Source of the DNA: Mycobacterium rhizamassiliense
Lineage (GTDB): Bacteria > Actinomycetota > Actinomycetes > Mycobacteriales > Mycobacteriaceae
Assembly (NCBI RefSeq): GCF_900157375.1
Contig: NZ_LT721901.1
Coordinates: 3,272,315 to 3,336,314 of the forward strand
Reading direction: 5' to 3'
Length of the DNA: 64,000 bases
The notes under the pieces: model-generated
What the model was told of the DNA's origin: nothing
Seen by the model: only the letters and a program-made list of their open reading frames with translations
Database searches by the model: none
Part shown: piece after piece, positions 57,465 through 64,000 of the stretch
How the letters are laid out: every line of letters begins with the position of its first letter
Numbering within the stretch: the stretch's first letter is position 1
Made by a program: the position numbers and the translations under genes

Positions 57465-58603
57465 TTGCGCGGCAATCCGAGTACCCGTTGGGCGGTGATG
57501 TTCTTGTTGATCTGTGAGGTCCCGCCCGCGATCGTCAGCGAGCGTGAGGTGAGGCGGTAGTTCGCCCACGCCCCTGCGCCGCGGCTGCCCAGCACGTCGA
57601 ACGCCAGCGCGGCCATGTCCTGCCCGATCTCGCCCCACACCGTCTTGGCCAGGCTGGCCGAACCGAATGCGTCACCTCCGTGCAGCGTCGCCGAGATCGA
57701 TCGCTGGCACAGCACCTCGAGATACTTGATGCGGAGGGCGATTTCGCCGAGTCGCCGCAGCGTCACCGGGTCGTCACCAGCCTCGGCCTGAGCGGCCATG
57801 TCATCCACCAGCTCCTCCAGCCGCGCCTGCATTTCGGCGTAGAGCCGTGCGGCCCCGGCTCGCTCGTGGCTGAGTGTGGTGGTGGCGACCTGCCACCCGC
57901 CGTTGAGTGGTCCGAGCAGCGCGTCGGCCGGCACCCGCACGTCGTGGAAGAACACCTCGGCGAAATCGGCATCGCCGTTGAGTGTCACCAGCGGGCGGAC
58001 CTCGATGCCGGGCAGTGACATGTCGACGATCAGGCAGGAGATGCCCTTGTGCTTCGGGGCGTCGGGATCGGTGCGCACATACAGCTGGCACCAGTTCGCC
58101 CGGTGTCCCAGCGACGTCCAGATTTTCTGGCCGTTGACGACGAAGTCGTCACCGTCGCGCACCGCGCGGGTGCGCAACGACGCCAGATCGGATCCCGCCT
58201 CGGGTTCCGACATTCCCTGGCACCAGATGTCGTCGGCTCGCATCATCCGGCGCAGCAGCGTCTTCTTCTGGTCCTCGGTGCCGTATTGCATGATCGCGGG
58301 GGCGATGTTGTTCATACCAATGACGTTGAGCGGCATAGGGGCTCGCGCGCGCGTGGTCTCCTCGGTGTAGACCAGCTGCTCGAGAACTGTCGCTCCGCGA
58401 CCGCCGTATTCGCGGGGCCACGAGACGGCGGCCCAGCCCTCGTCGGCCATTGTCGCGTTCCACGCGCGCATCATCTCGAATGTCGCGTCGTCGCGACCCA
58501 GGTTCCGGCGGGCGGCCACCAACTCGTCGGTCAGGTTCTCCGACAGCCACTCGCGCAGCTCGATGCGGAACTGTTCCAGCTCCGGCGGGTAAGAGAAGTC
58601 CAC
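57461..58603 (-). CDS. Acyl-CoA dehydrogenase, subunit of a probable heteromeric pair (2)
   Basis: A 380-residue acyl-CoA dehydrogenase. WCQGMSEPEAGSDLASLRTRA and VVNGQKIWTS are the FAD/substrate motifs, and TIAGGTSQINKNITAQRVLGLPRK is the C-terminal FAD contact. The Glu seen in the partner's WEHD motif has no obvious match at the same place. First gene of the operon, behind the promoter at 58645-58673. Substrate unknown; steroid or branched-chain acyl-CoA is likely from context. Confidence 0.88.
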   Translation of the reverse strand: MDFSYPPELEQFRIELREWLSENLTDELVAARRNLGRDDATFEMMRAWNATMADEGWAAVSWPREYGGRGATVLEQLVYTEETTRARAPMPLNVIGMNNIAPAIMQYGTEDQKKTLLRRMMRADDIWCQGMSEPEAGSDLASLRTRAVRDGDDFVVNGQKIWTSLGHRANWCQLYVRTDPDAPKHKGISCLIVDMSLPGIEVRPLVTLNGDADFAEVFFHDVRVPADALLGPLNGGWQVATTTLSHERAGAARLYAEMQARLEELVDDMAAQAEAGDDPVTLRRLGEIALRIKYLEVLCQRSISATLHGGDAFGSASLAKTVWGEIGQDMAALAFDVLGSRGAGAWANYRLTSRSLTIAGGTSQINKNITAQRVLGLPRK

Positions 58604-58644
58604 TTTTCCTTGAATCTGATCGTGGCTAACTGCGACTTAGCCGG

Positions 58645-58673
58645 ACTTTACGGTGAGGCATTTTGGCGGTCAA
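58645..58673 (-). promoter_or_regulatory. Promoter of the acyl-CoA dehydrogenase operon
   Basis: On the minus strand TTGACC, a 17-bp spacer and TAAAGT, followed by CCGGCT. The same layout with the same -35, -10 and flank occurs at 59696-59724 before the neighbouring SDR. It lies 42 bp before the ATG at 58603. Confidence 0.65.
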
Positions 58674-58679
58674 TAACGC

Positions 58680-59651
58680 TTATCGGGAGCCTTGCGGGAA
58701 TTCGACCTCGGCGTTACCCGGCATCGCGCTGACGCCCCGCCGCTCGCAGACCTCCAGCACCTCGTCGACGATCGAGCCGGGCACCAGGAATCGCTCGGTG
58801 GCGGACATCTGCTCGAGGTGTTCCTCGATGTCTTCTGCCGTCGGTTCCGTGTCGGCGTCTGCCAGCCAGCCTTCGCTGAGCCCGACGAATATCCGCGCGT
58901 AGCGTCCGGCGGCCGCCGAATAGTTGCGGTGGCTGAACGTGCAGGCGCGGCTGGCCAGGAACGTCACCAGGGGCACGACGAGTTCGGGCCGGATGGCCTG
59001 CATGAAACCGGATTCGGCCAGGAACTTCTCGTCACCGACCGTCTCGGTGACCATGCGCGAAAAGCCGGTCGGCATAACCGAGTTCGCGAGTATGCCGTGG
59101 GCTTCGCCTTCGATCGCGATCACGTTCGTCAGTCCCACCAGACCAGCCTTGGCCGCCGCGTAGTGCGCCTCCATCGGCTGGCCGAAGATGCCGGCGGACG
59201 ACGAGATGAACACGAACCGCCCGCCCTCATTCTTTTTCATCACGCGATACGCGGGCTGCGACAAATAGAAGCCGCCATCGAGGTGGACTCGCAGCATGCG
59301 CGTCCAGTCGTCGACCGAGAGGTCTTCGAACGGCACGCTGCCGAAGATTCCGGCGTTGCTGACGACCGCGTCCAGGCGCCCGAATGCGCCCACGGCCGCA
59401 TCGACGATGGCCTGGCCGCCCGCCGGGCTGTCCACCGAGTCGTACGACGCGACCGCCCGCCCGCCGGCCGTCGTGATCTCGTCGACCACCTCGTCCGCGA
59501 CTTTTGCATCGGTGCCCTCGCCGCGCATCGAGCCGCCGAGGTCGTTGACCACCACCGCGGCGCCGCGGCGGGCCAAATCCAGCGCGTAGAGGCGGCCCAG
59601 CCCGCGGCCGGCGCCGGTAACCACGGCCACCTGGCCGGTGAAGTCGATCAC
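58680..59651 (-). CDS. SDR of the hydroxyacyl-CoA/17-beta-HSD4-like type
   Basis: A 323-residue SDR. TGAGRGLGRLYALDLARRGA (about 12-31), NDLGGSMRGEGTDAKVADEVVDEI, SNAGIF and the active site ISSSAGIFGQPMEAHYAAAKAGLVGLTN resemble the dehydrogenase half of peroxisomal multifunctional enzyme 2. The C-terminal 80 residues (AAAGRYARIFVGLSEGWL) are an added helical part seen in that group. It probably oxidises a 3-hydroxyacyl-CoA, complementing the nearby acyl-CoA dehydrogenases. Own promoter upstream. Confidence 0.87.
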   Translation of the reverse strand: MIDFTGQVAVVTGAGRGLGRLYALDLARRGAAVVVNDLGGSMRGEGTDAKVADEVVDEITTAGGRAVASYDSVDSPAGGQAIVDAAVGAFGRLDAVVSNAGIFGSVPFEDLSVDDWTRMLRVHLDGGFYLSQPAYRVMKKNEGGRFVFISSSAGIFGQPMEAHYAAAKAGLVGLTNVIAIEGEAHGILANSVMPTGFSRMVTETVGDEKFLAESGFMQAIRPELVVPLVTFLASRACTFSHRNYSAAAGRYARIFVGLSEGWLADADTEPTAEDIEEHLEQMSATERFLVPGSIVDEVLEVCERRGVSAMPGNAEVEFPQGSR

Positions 59652-59695
59652 GATGCGCTCCTGCTAGCCGACGCTGTTGGGTGCTGCAGAGCCGG

Positions 59696-59724
59696 ACTTT
59701 ACGGCGGAACAGATATTTGGTCAA
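59696..59724 (-). promoter_or_regulatory. Promoter of the SDR gene, twin of 58645-58673
   Basis: TTGACC, 17 bp, TAAAGT, CCGGCT on the minus strand. Identical hexamers, spacer length and 3' flank to the acyl-CoA dehydrogenase promoter, while the spacer sequence differs in part. Confidence 0.65.
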
Positions 59725-59763
59725 CTGACGCAGCGGGCTCCCCGGCCGCCCGCGCCGGCGCGA

Positions 59764-59793
59764 TTGACGGCCGGGTGGCCGCCGCGCTAGGGT
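59764..59793 (+). promoter_or_regulatory. Promoter of the aldehyde dehydrogenase gene
   Basis: TTGACG, an 18-bp spacer and TAGGGT form a sigma-A type promoter about 245 bp before the ATG at 60038, which would leave a long untranslated leader. Confidence 0.5.
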
Positions 59794-60037
59794 GCGAACA
59801 AATCTTAGGTTTCTGCAAGCCGTGTCACGGAGATGGGTTTGTTCCACGAGAGCGTCGCACCGCAGATCGGCTACGCCGAAAGGCTCGCCGGGGGGCTCGG
59901 TGACAGCTGCCAAATCCGCACCGAGCCGCGGCAAAGCCCACGTCAGCATGTTGCGGGTTGCCAATCGGCTAGTTACCCGTAAGGCTCTCCGTAAGATGAC
60001 CCGCGGAAAGCCCCGTCAAAATTAGAGAGCGACAAAA

Positions 60038-61522
60038 ATGTCTGACACTGTAAAGGTCCGCTTCGAGCCGAAGATGATGATCGACGGCAAGCTCGTCGAG
60101 GGCCAGGCCGGCAGCTTCGCCAACATCAACCCGGCTACCGAGGAGTCCCTCGGCGAGGTCTCCGACGCCTCCAGGGAGGACATGCACCGGGCCATCGATG
60201 CGGCCCGGCGCGCGTTCGACGACACCGACTGGTCGACCAACAAGGAGCTGCGCAAGCGCTGCCTGCTGCAGCTGCACGAGGCGATCGAGTCCGAGATCGA
60301 CGACCTGCGCGAGGAGCTCATCCTCGAGGTCGGCTCGCCCCGGGCCATCACGTTCGGCCCCCAGCTGGACGCCCCGCTGGCGGATGGCCTGAAATACCCC
60401 GCCCGGCTGATCGACTCGTACGCCTGGGAGACCGACCTCGGCGACCGGGTTATCAGCCTCACCGGCGCGAACACCACCATCAAGGTGTGGCGCGAGCCGG
60501 TCGGGGTGGTCGGCGCGATCGTGCCGTGGAACTTCCCGTTCGAGGTCACCCTCAACAAGCTCGGCCAGGCACTGGGCAGCGGCAACACCGTCGTGCTCAA
60601 GCCGGCGCCGAACACCCCGTTCAACGCGAACCGGCTGGGCCGGCTGATCGCCGAAAAGACCGACATCCCAGCCGGTGTCGTGAACGTCGTCACCGCCTCG
60701 GACCACTTCGTGGGTGAGGAGCTGACGCTGTCGCCCAAGGTCGACCTGATCTCGTTCACCGGCTCGACGGTGGTCGGCAAGCGGATCATGGAGAAGGGTG
60801 CGGCCACCATGAAGCGGCTGTTCCTGGAGCTCGGTGGCAAGTCGGCCACCATCGTCTTGGAGGACGCCGACTTCGGTACGGCGTGCATGGTCGGCATCGC
60901 GCCGTGTATGCACGCCGGTCAGGGCTGCGCCAACCCGACCCGGCTGCTGCTGCCGCGGTCTCGCTACGACGAGGGTGTGGAAATCCTCAAGAACATCTAC
61001 GAAAACGTCACCTGCGGCGACCCGCAGGACCCGGGCACCCTGTGCGGTCCGGTGATCTCGCAGCGGCAGTACGAGCGGGTGAACAGCTACATCCAGAAGG
61101 GCGTCGACGAGGGTGCCACGGCGCTGGTCGGTGGCCCCGGCGCGGAGACCGGCTTCGACAAGGGGTATTACGTGCGCCCAACGCTTTTCACCAACGTCGA
61201 CAACAAGATGACCATCGCGCAGGAGGAGATCTTCGGCCCGGTGCTCTCGGTCATCCCGTTCGACGACGAGGAAGACGCGATCCGGATCGCCAACGACAGC
61301 GTGTACGGCTTGGCCGGCAACGTGTTCGCCGGTTCGCTCGAGCGTGCGCTGTCGGTGACCCGCCGGATCAAGGCCGGCTTCATGGGCGTCAACGGTGGTG
61401 CTGGGTACGCCGCCGACACGCCGTTCGGTGGCTACAAGGAGAGCGGCATCGGTCGCCAGAACGGTATCGCTGGATTCGACCAGTACACCGAGATCAAGTC
61501 CGTGGCTTACCCCGCGGGGTAA
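60038..61522 (+). CDS. NAD(P)-dependent aldehyde dehydrogenase
   Basis: Oxidises an aldehyde to the acid. The 494-residue protein has the catalytic C297 in GQGCANPTR, the general base E264 in LELGGKSA, the Asn of PWNFPFE (165) and the cofactor loop FTGSTVVGKRI. Length and motifs are those of class 1/2-type ALDHs. The substrate cannot be read; neighbours suggest a lipid- or steroid-derived aldehyde. It starts with ATG after AGAGAGCGAC and lies divergent from the SDR. Confidence 0.93.
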   Translation: MSDTVKVRFEPKMMIDGKLVEGQAGSFANINPATEESLGEVSDASREDMHRAIDAARRAFDDTDWSTNKELRKRCLLQLHEAIESEIDDLREELILEVGSPRAITFGPQLDAPLADGLKYPARLIDSYAWETDLGDRVISLTGANTTIKVWREPVGVVGAIVPWNFPFEVTLNKLGQALGSGNTVVLKPAPNTPFNANRLGRLIAEKTDIPAGVVNVVTASDHFVGEELTLSPKVDLISFTGSTVVGKRIMEKGAATMKRLFLELGGKSATIVLEDADFGTACMVGIAPCMHAGQGCANPTRLLLPRSRYDEGVEILKNIYENVTCGDPQDPGTLCGPVISQRQYERVNSYIQKGVDEGATALVGGPGAETGFDKGYYVRPTLFTNVDNKMTIAQEEIFGPVLSVIPFDDEEDAIRIANDSVYGLAGNVFAGSLERALSVTRRIKAGFMGVNGGAGYAADTPFGGYKESGIGRQNGIAGFDQYTEIKSVAYPAG

Positions 61523-61599
61523 GTCTGGTGCGGCGAGATTGCCGCCATGGCAGTGCTTTTCGCGCGGATGACCACCATGGCGGCGATCTCGGCGGGTGG

Positions 61600-62400
61600 A
61601 TGTTGGGGGGCTCGTTGAGTCAGACTGCCGAGTTTGATCCGGCCTTCACCAAGCGGCTCGTCGATGCGGCGCGCCCCATCGCCAAGCGCTGGTTCCGCTT
61701 CGAAGTGCTTGGGCTGGACTCGTTTCCGGCCGACGGTGGCGCGCTGATCGTCGCCAACCACTCGGGCGGCATGCTGACCCCCGATGTGCTGCTGTATGCG
61801 GCCGCCTTCTACGACAGGTTCGGCTACGACCGGCCGCTGTACACGCTGGGGCACGACGGCATGTTCGCCGGCCCGGTGGCAAGCCTGATGACCCGGCTGG
61901 GGGTGATCCGCGCCAGCACCTCCAACGCCGTCGAGGCGCTGCGCTCCGGCGGCGTGGTGCTGGTCTTTCCCGGCGGTATCTACGACGCGTACCGACCGAC
62001 GCTGGCCGAAAACGTCGTCGACTTCAACGGCCGGACCGGCTACGTCAGGACCGCGGTTGCGGCCGGCGTGCCGATCGTCCCCGCGGTCTCCATCGGCGGC
62101 CAGGAGAGCCAGCTGTTCCTGACGCGCGGAACCTGGCTGGCAAAGCGGCTGGGGCTGAACAGGTTTCGCTCCGACATCCTGCCGCTGACGTGGGGCATCC
62201 CGTTCGGGTTCAGCGTGATCATGCCGCCGAATCTCCCGTTGCCGACCAAGATCGTCACCGAGGTCACCGAACCGATCGACCTCGCCGCCCGGTTCGGCGC
62301 CGAACCGGACGTCGCCGACGTCGACGCGCACGTCCGCGCGGTGATGCAGGCGGCGCTGGACCGGCTCGCGAACGAGCGGCGGTTTCCCGTCCTCGGTTAG
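61600..62400 (+). CDS. PlsC-like lysophospholipid acyltransferase
   Basis: A 266-residue acyltransferase. The HX4D motif is NHSGGMLTPD (active His and Asp) and the acceptor-binding motif is FPGGIYDAYRP. It likely acylates lysophospholipids or related alcohols at the inner membrane. I place the start at the ATG of MLGGSLSQTAEF; a TTG five codons later, with GGGGGG upstream, is the alternative. It is 77 bp after the aldehyde dehydrogenase and its stop overlaps that of the convergent WS/DGAT gene by 4 bp. Confidence 0.85.
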   Translation: MLGGSLSQTAEFDPAFTKRLVDAARPIAKRWFRFEVLGLDSFPADGGALIVANHSGGMLTPDVLLYAAAFYDRFGYDRPLYTLGHDGMFAGPVASLMTRLGVIRASTSNAVEALRSGGVVLVFPGGIYDAYRPTLAENVVDFNGRTGYVRTAVAAGVPIVPAVSIGGQESQLFLTRGTWLAKRLGLNRFRSDILPLTWGIPFGFSVIMPPNLPLPTKIVTEVTEPIDLAARFGAEPDVADVDAHVRAVMQAALDRLANERRFPVLG

Positions 62401-63830
62401 TTCGTCAGCGCGGCGGCCGGTGGCATCGCCGAGTCGACCGTGCTGAGGTCATCGTAAAGGCCTGCGGCGGAGCGTATTTCACGGAAGGCGTGCACCATGG
62501 CGTCGGTCGCTTCGTGCGTGTCCGTCAGGGTGCGGTCGTCGGCGATCACCGAGATGTTGAGCTGGTCGACGTAGCTCCACACGGTGATGTTGACGCCGCA
62601 GGCGGCGATCAGTGGGCCGACCGAGTAGATCTCGCTCACCGGGGCGCCGGCCAGCCGACCGCGCTCGCGCGGCCCGGCGACGTTGGACACCGGGATGTTG
62701 AAGAGCCTGTTCTTTGCGTTGCGCCAGGCCAGCCAGTCGAACACGGGCGGCGCCGCGATCGGCGGGAGGTAGTTGATCAACCTGCCGTACAGCTCGGGGC
62801 CGAACAGCTCGTTGTTCTCCTTGGCGATCGAGCTGGCCACCGACGTCAGGCGCACCCGCTCCAGCGGATCGCCGATATGCGTCGGCAGCGAGACCACCAT
62901 GCCGCCAAGCTCGTTGCCGCTGATGCGGTCCGGCGAACGGTCGGTACTCGCCGGAACGGACGCCACGATGGGCCGGTCGGCACGGCCGTCATAGCGCAGC
63001 AGCAGTTCCCGCAGTGCGCCCGCGGCCATCGACATCACCACGTCGTTGATGGTGATCTGGAGTCGCTTGCTGGTCTGCTTCACCTGGGGCAGCGACAGCG
63101 TCGTGGTCGCGAACGTGCGCCCGGGCGAGACGACGTGGTTCGCGAACGTCGCCGGCGCAGCGAGCAGCCGGGCCAGCTCGGGCTGCCTACCCCGCTCGCG
63201 GGACCGGCGGCGCAGCCGGCGTAGGCCGGCGAAGGTGTCGACGAGCACCCCGGGCAGCGTGGCGGCCTGCTGAGCGTGGTCACGCCCGGCGGCCCGCAGC
63301 AACTCGGCCCTCGACGGCTCGGCGCAGCCGCCGGGGACAGGGCCGCCGATGTCGGCCCGCGGGTCCATGTCCATCAGCCGGGCCAACAGGTTCGCCGAGG
63401 CCACCCCGTCGGCCAGGGCGTGATGCATCTTGCCGATGATCGCGAACCGGTTTCCGGCCATGCCTTCGGCGAAGTGAAACTCCCACAGGGGGCGGGCGCG
63501 GTCCAGCGCAGTGCTGGCGATGCGGCCGATCACCTCGTCGAGTTCGCGACGGCCCCCCGGCGCGGGCACCTGCACCCGGCGCAGGTGGTAGTCGATGTCG
63601 ACGTCGCAGTTCTCCATCCACATCGGGTGATGCAGCCGCCAGGGAATGTCAATCAGCTTGTAGCGCAACGGATCCAGCCGTCCCAGGCGGTCGACGAGGG
63701 TCTGGCGGAACAGCTCGAAGCCGAACTCGCTCTCAGTGGCGTCGACGACCGCGACCTTCAGCGTGTGCGTGTGCAGGTTCGGCGCCTCGCTGTAGAGCAG
63801 CATCGCGTCCATGCCGTTGAGCCGCTTCAC
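62397..63830 (-). CDS. Wax ester synthase/diacylglycerol acyltransferase
   Basis: Makes triacylglycerol or wax ester from acyl-CoA, for storage lipid. The 477-residue protein starts KRLNGMDAMLLYSEAPNLHTHTLKVA, carries the intact catalytic HHALADG (unlike the protein at 33594) and has GNELGGMVVSLPTHIGDPLER and VSNVAGPRER, all WS/DGAT hallmarks. I start at the GTG reading VKRLNGMDA because it matches the family start and has CATAAT 6 bp upstream; a GTG 17 codons earlier is also open. Convergent with the PlsC gene, so both lipid-building acyltransferases lie together. Confidence 0.92.
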   Translation of the reverse strand: MKRLNGMDAMLLYSEAPNLHTHTLKVAVVDATESEFGFELFRQTLVDRLGRLDPLRYKLIDIPWRLHHPMWMENCDVDIDYHLRRVQVPAPGGRRELDEVIGRIASTALDRARPLWEFHFAEGMAGNRFAIIGKMHHALADGVASANLLARLMDMDPRADIGGPVPGGCAEPSRAELLRAAGRDHAQQAATLPGVLVDTFAGLRRLRRRSRERGRQPELARLLAAPATFANHVVSPGRTFATTTLSLPQVKQTSKRLQITINDVVMSMAAGALRELLLRYDGRADRPIVASVPASTDRSPDRISGNELGGMVVSLPTHIGDPLERVRLTSVASSIAKENNELFGPELYGRLINYLPPIAAPPVFDWLAWRNAKNRLFNIPVSNVAGPRERGRLAGAPVSEIYSVGPLIAACGVNITVWSYVDQLNISVIADDRTLTDTHEATDAMVHAFREIRSAAGLYDDLSTVDSAMPPAAALTN

Positions 63831-63836
63831 CCGTTC

Positions 63837-63842
63837 ATTATG
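63837..63842 (-). promoter_or_regulatory. -10 hexamer of a leaderless WS/DGAT promoter
   Basis: On the minus strand CATAAT is followed by 6 bp and the GTG at 63830. Confidence 0.45.
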
Positions 63843-63931
63843 GCCGCGCAGGAGGCCGGTGGAAACAAAGTTCTGGTTCACGGGTGCGCCGCGCTAGGGC
63901 CACCCCGGTCAGCAACCGCCCAACCCCTTGG

Positions 63932-63945
63932 TTGACAATCGTCAA
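63932..63945. promoter_or_regulatory. Palindrome upstream of the last gene
   Basis: TTGAC, AATC, GTCAA: a perfect 5-bp arm palindrome whose left half, extended by one base, reads TTGACA, a consensus -35 hexamer. It lies 43 bp before the ATG at 63988 and could be an operator overlapping the promoter. The regulator is unknown. Confidence 0.4.
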
Positions 63946-63987
63946 GAAGTGTTTCGCAGCCCACCGACTGTCGAAGGAGACATCATC

Positions 63988-64000
63988 ATGGCTGAAGCCG
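63988..64000 (+). CDS. Start of a gene cut by the window end
   Basis: ATG followed by GCTGAAGCCG (MAEA...) and preceded by the strong ribosome site GAAGGAGA. Only four codons are inside the window, so the product cannot be named. Confidence 0.55.

Larger units (their letters stand above)
59652..60037. other. Intergenic region between divergent SDR and aldehyde dehydrogenase genes
   Basis: Holds the SDR promoter (59696-59724, minus) and a plus-strand promoter (59764-59793). It then has a leader of some 235 bases before the aldehyde dehydrogenase ATG. A 77-codon Arg/Ser/Lys-rich frame (59792-60025) fills most of this leader; I see no family or ribosome site for it and do not call it a gene. 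Confidence 0.5.

Noticed and set aside
59792..60025. 77-codon frame in the aldehyde dehydrogenase leader
   Set aside because: Basic low-complexity peptide, no ribosome site or family; kept only as a finding to check.

Overview
The window is GC-rich mycobacterial chromosome. It keeps the gene order of the M. tuberculosis Rv1092c-Rv1133c stretch (coaA, glyA, desA2, phoH2, fum, glpX, 3-beta-HSD, xseB/xseA, ispH, ychF, zwf, gnd, ephC, ppdK, a 13E12-type HNH gene, prpR, prpD, prpC, metE). Family recognition is by protein motif and memory of these families; no search was run. The organism is most likely a non-tuberculous, slow-grower-like Mycobacterium. I see no tRNA, rRNA, CRISPR array, integrase or transposase.

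Layout. 1-18.2 kb is core: coaA, a long-form serine hydroxymethyltransferase, the DesA2 desaturase, PIN-PhoH toxin/helicase, an exported deacetylase followed directly by a membrane adenylate cyclase, fumarase with a proline-rich membrane protein, class II FBPase, a dienelactone hydrolase-like protein, 3-beta-HSD, exonuclease VII, IspH and YchF. 19.3-28.6 kb is accessory. Just after ychF lie two small gene modules, each ending in a copy of the last ~34 bp of ychF. They are followed by small secreted proteins (two DUF732), a rifamycin ADP-ribosyltransferase, a DUF2510 protein, an AT-rich NlpC/P60-like gene with a 40-bp perfect inverted repeat inside its reading frame, an ABM monooxygenase, a papain-fold amidase, a CMD protein, an SDR and a second adenylate cyclase. 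28.7-37.7 kb is core again: zwf-gnd (oxidative pentose phosphate), hydrolases, a degenerate WS/DGAT protein, and a PPDK-like protein lacking its barrel together with its partner. 37.7-42.6 kb holds a 13E12/HNH gene, an amine oxidase and a lower-GC TPR lipoprotein.

42.7-47.8 kb is the methylcitrate locus: prpR divergent from prpD-prpB-prpC. It feeds propionyl-CoA, the product of cholesterol and odd-chain fat breakdown, into pyruvate and succinate. A DUF3556 membrane protein, metE behind a cobalamin riboswitch, and a lipid/steroid-type catabolic cluster follow: SDRs, a pair of acyl-CoA dehydrogenases, a nitroreductase-like protein, a tandem TetR regulator, an aldehyde dehydrogenase, a PlsC acyltransferase and a WS/DGAT. 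Perfect matches to the KstR operator consensus precede both the 3-beta-HSD gene and the DUF3556 gene, tying these two distant genes to cholesterol-responsive control.

Expression signals. At least twelve genes have a TANNNT (or CATAAT) -10 hexamer placed 6-7 bp before an ATG/GTG, the arrangement expected for leaderless mycobacterial mRNAs. I used this to choose several starts. Most operons show 4-bp ATGA/GTGA overlaps.
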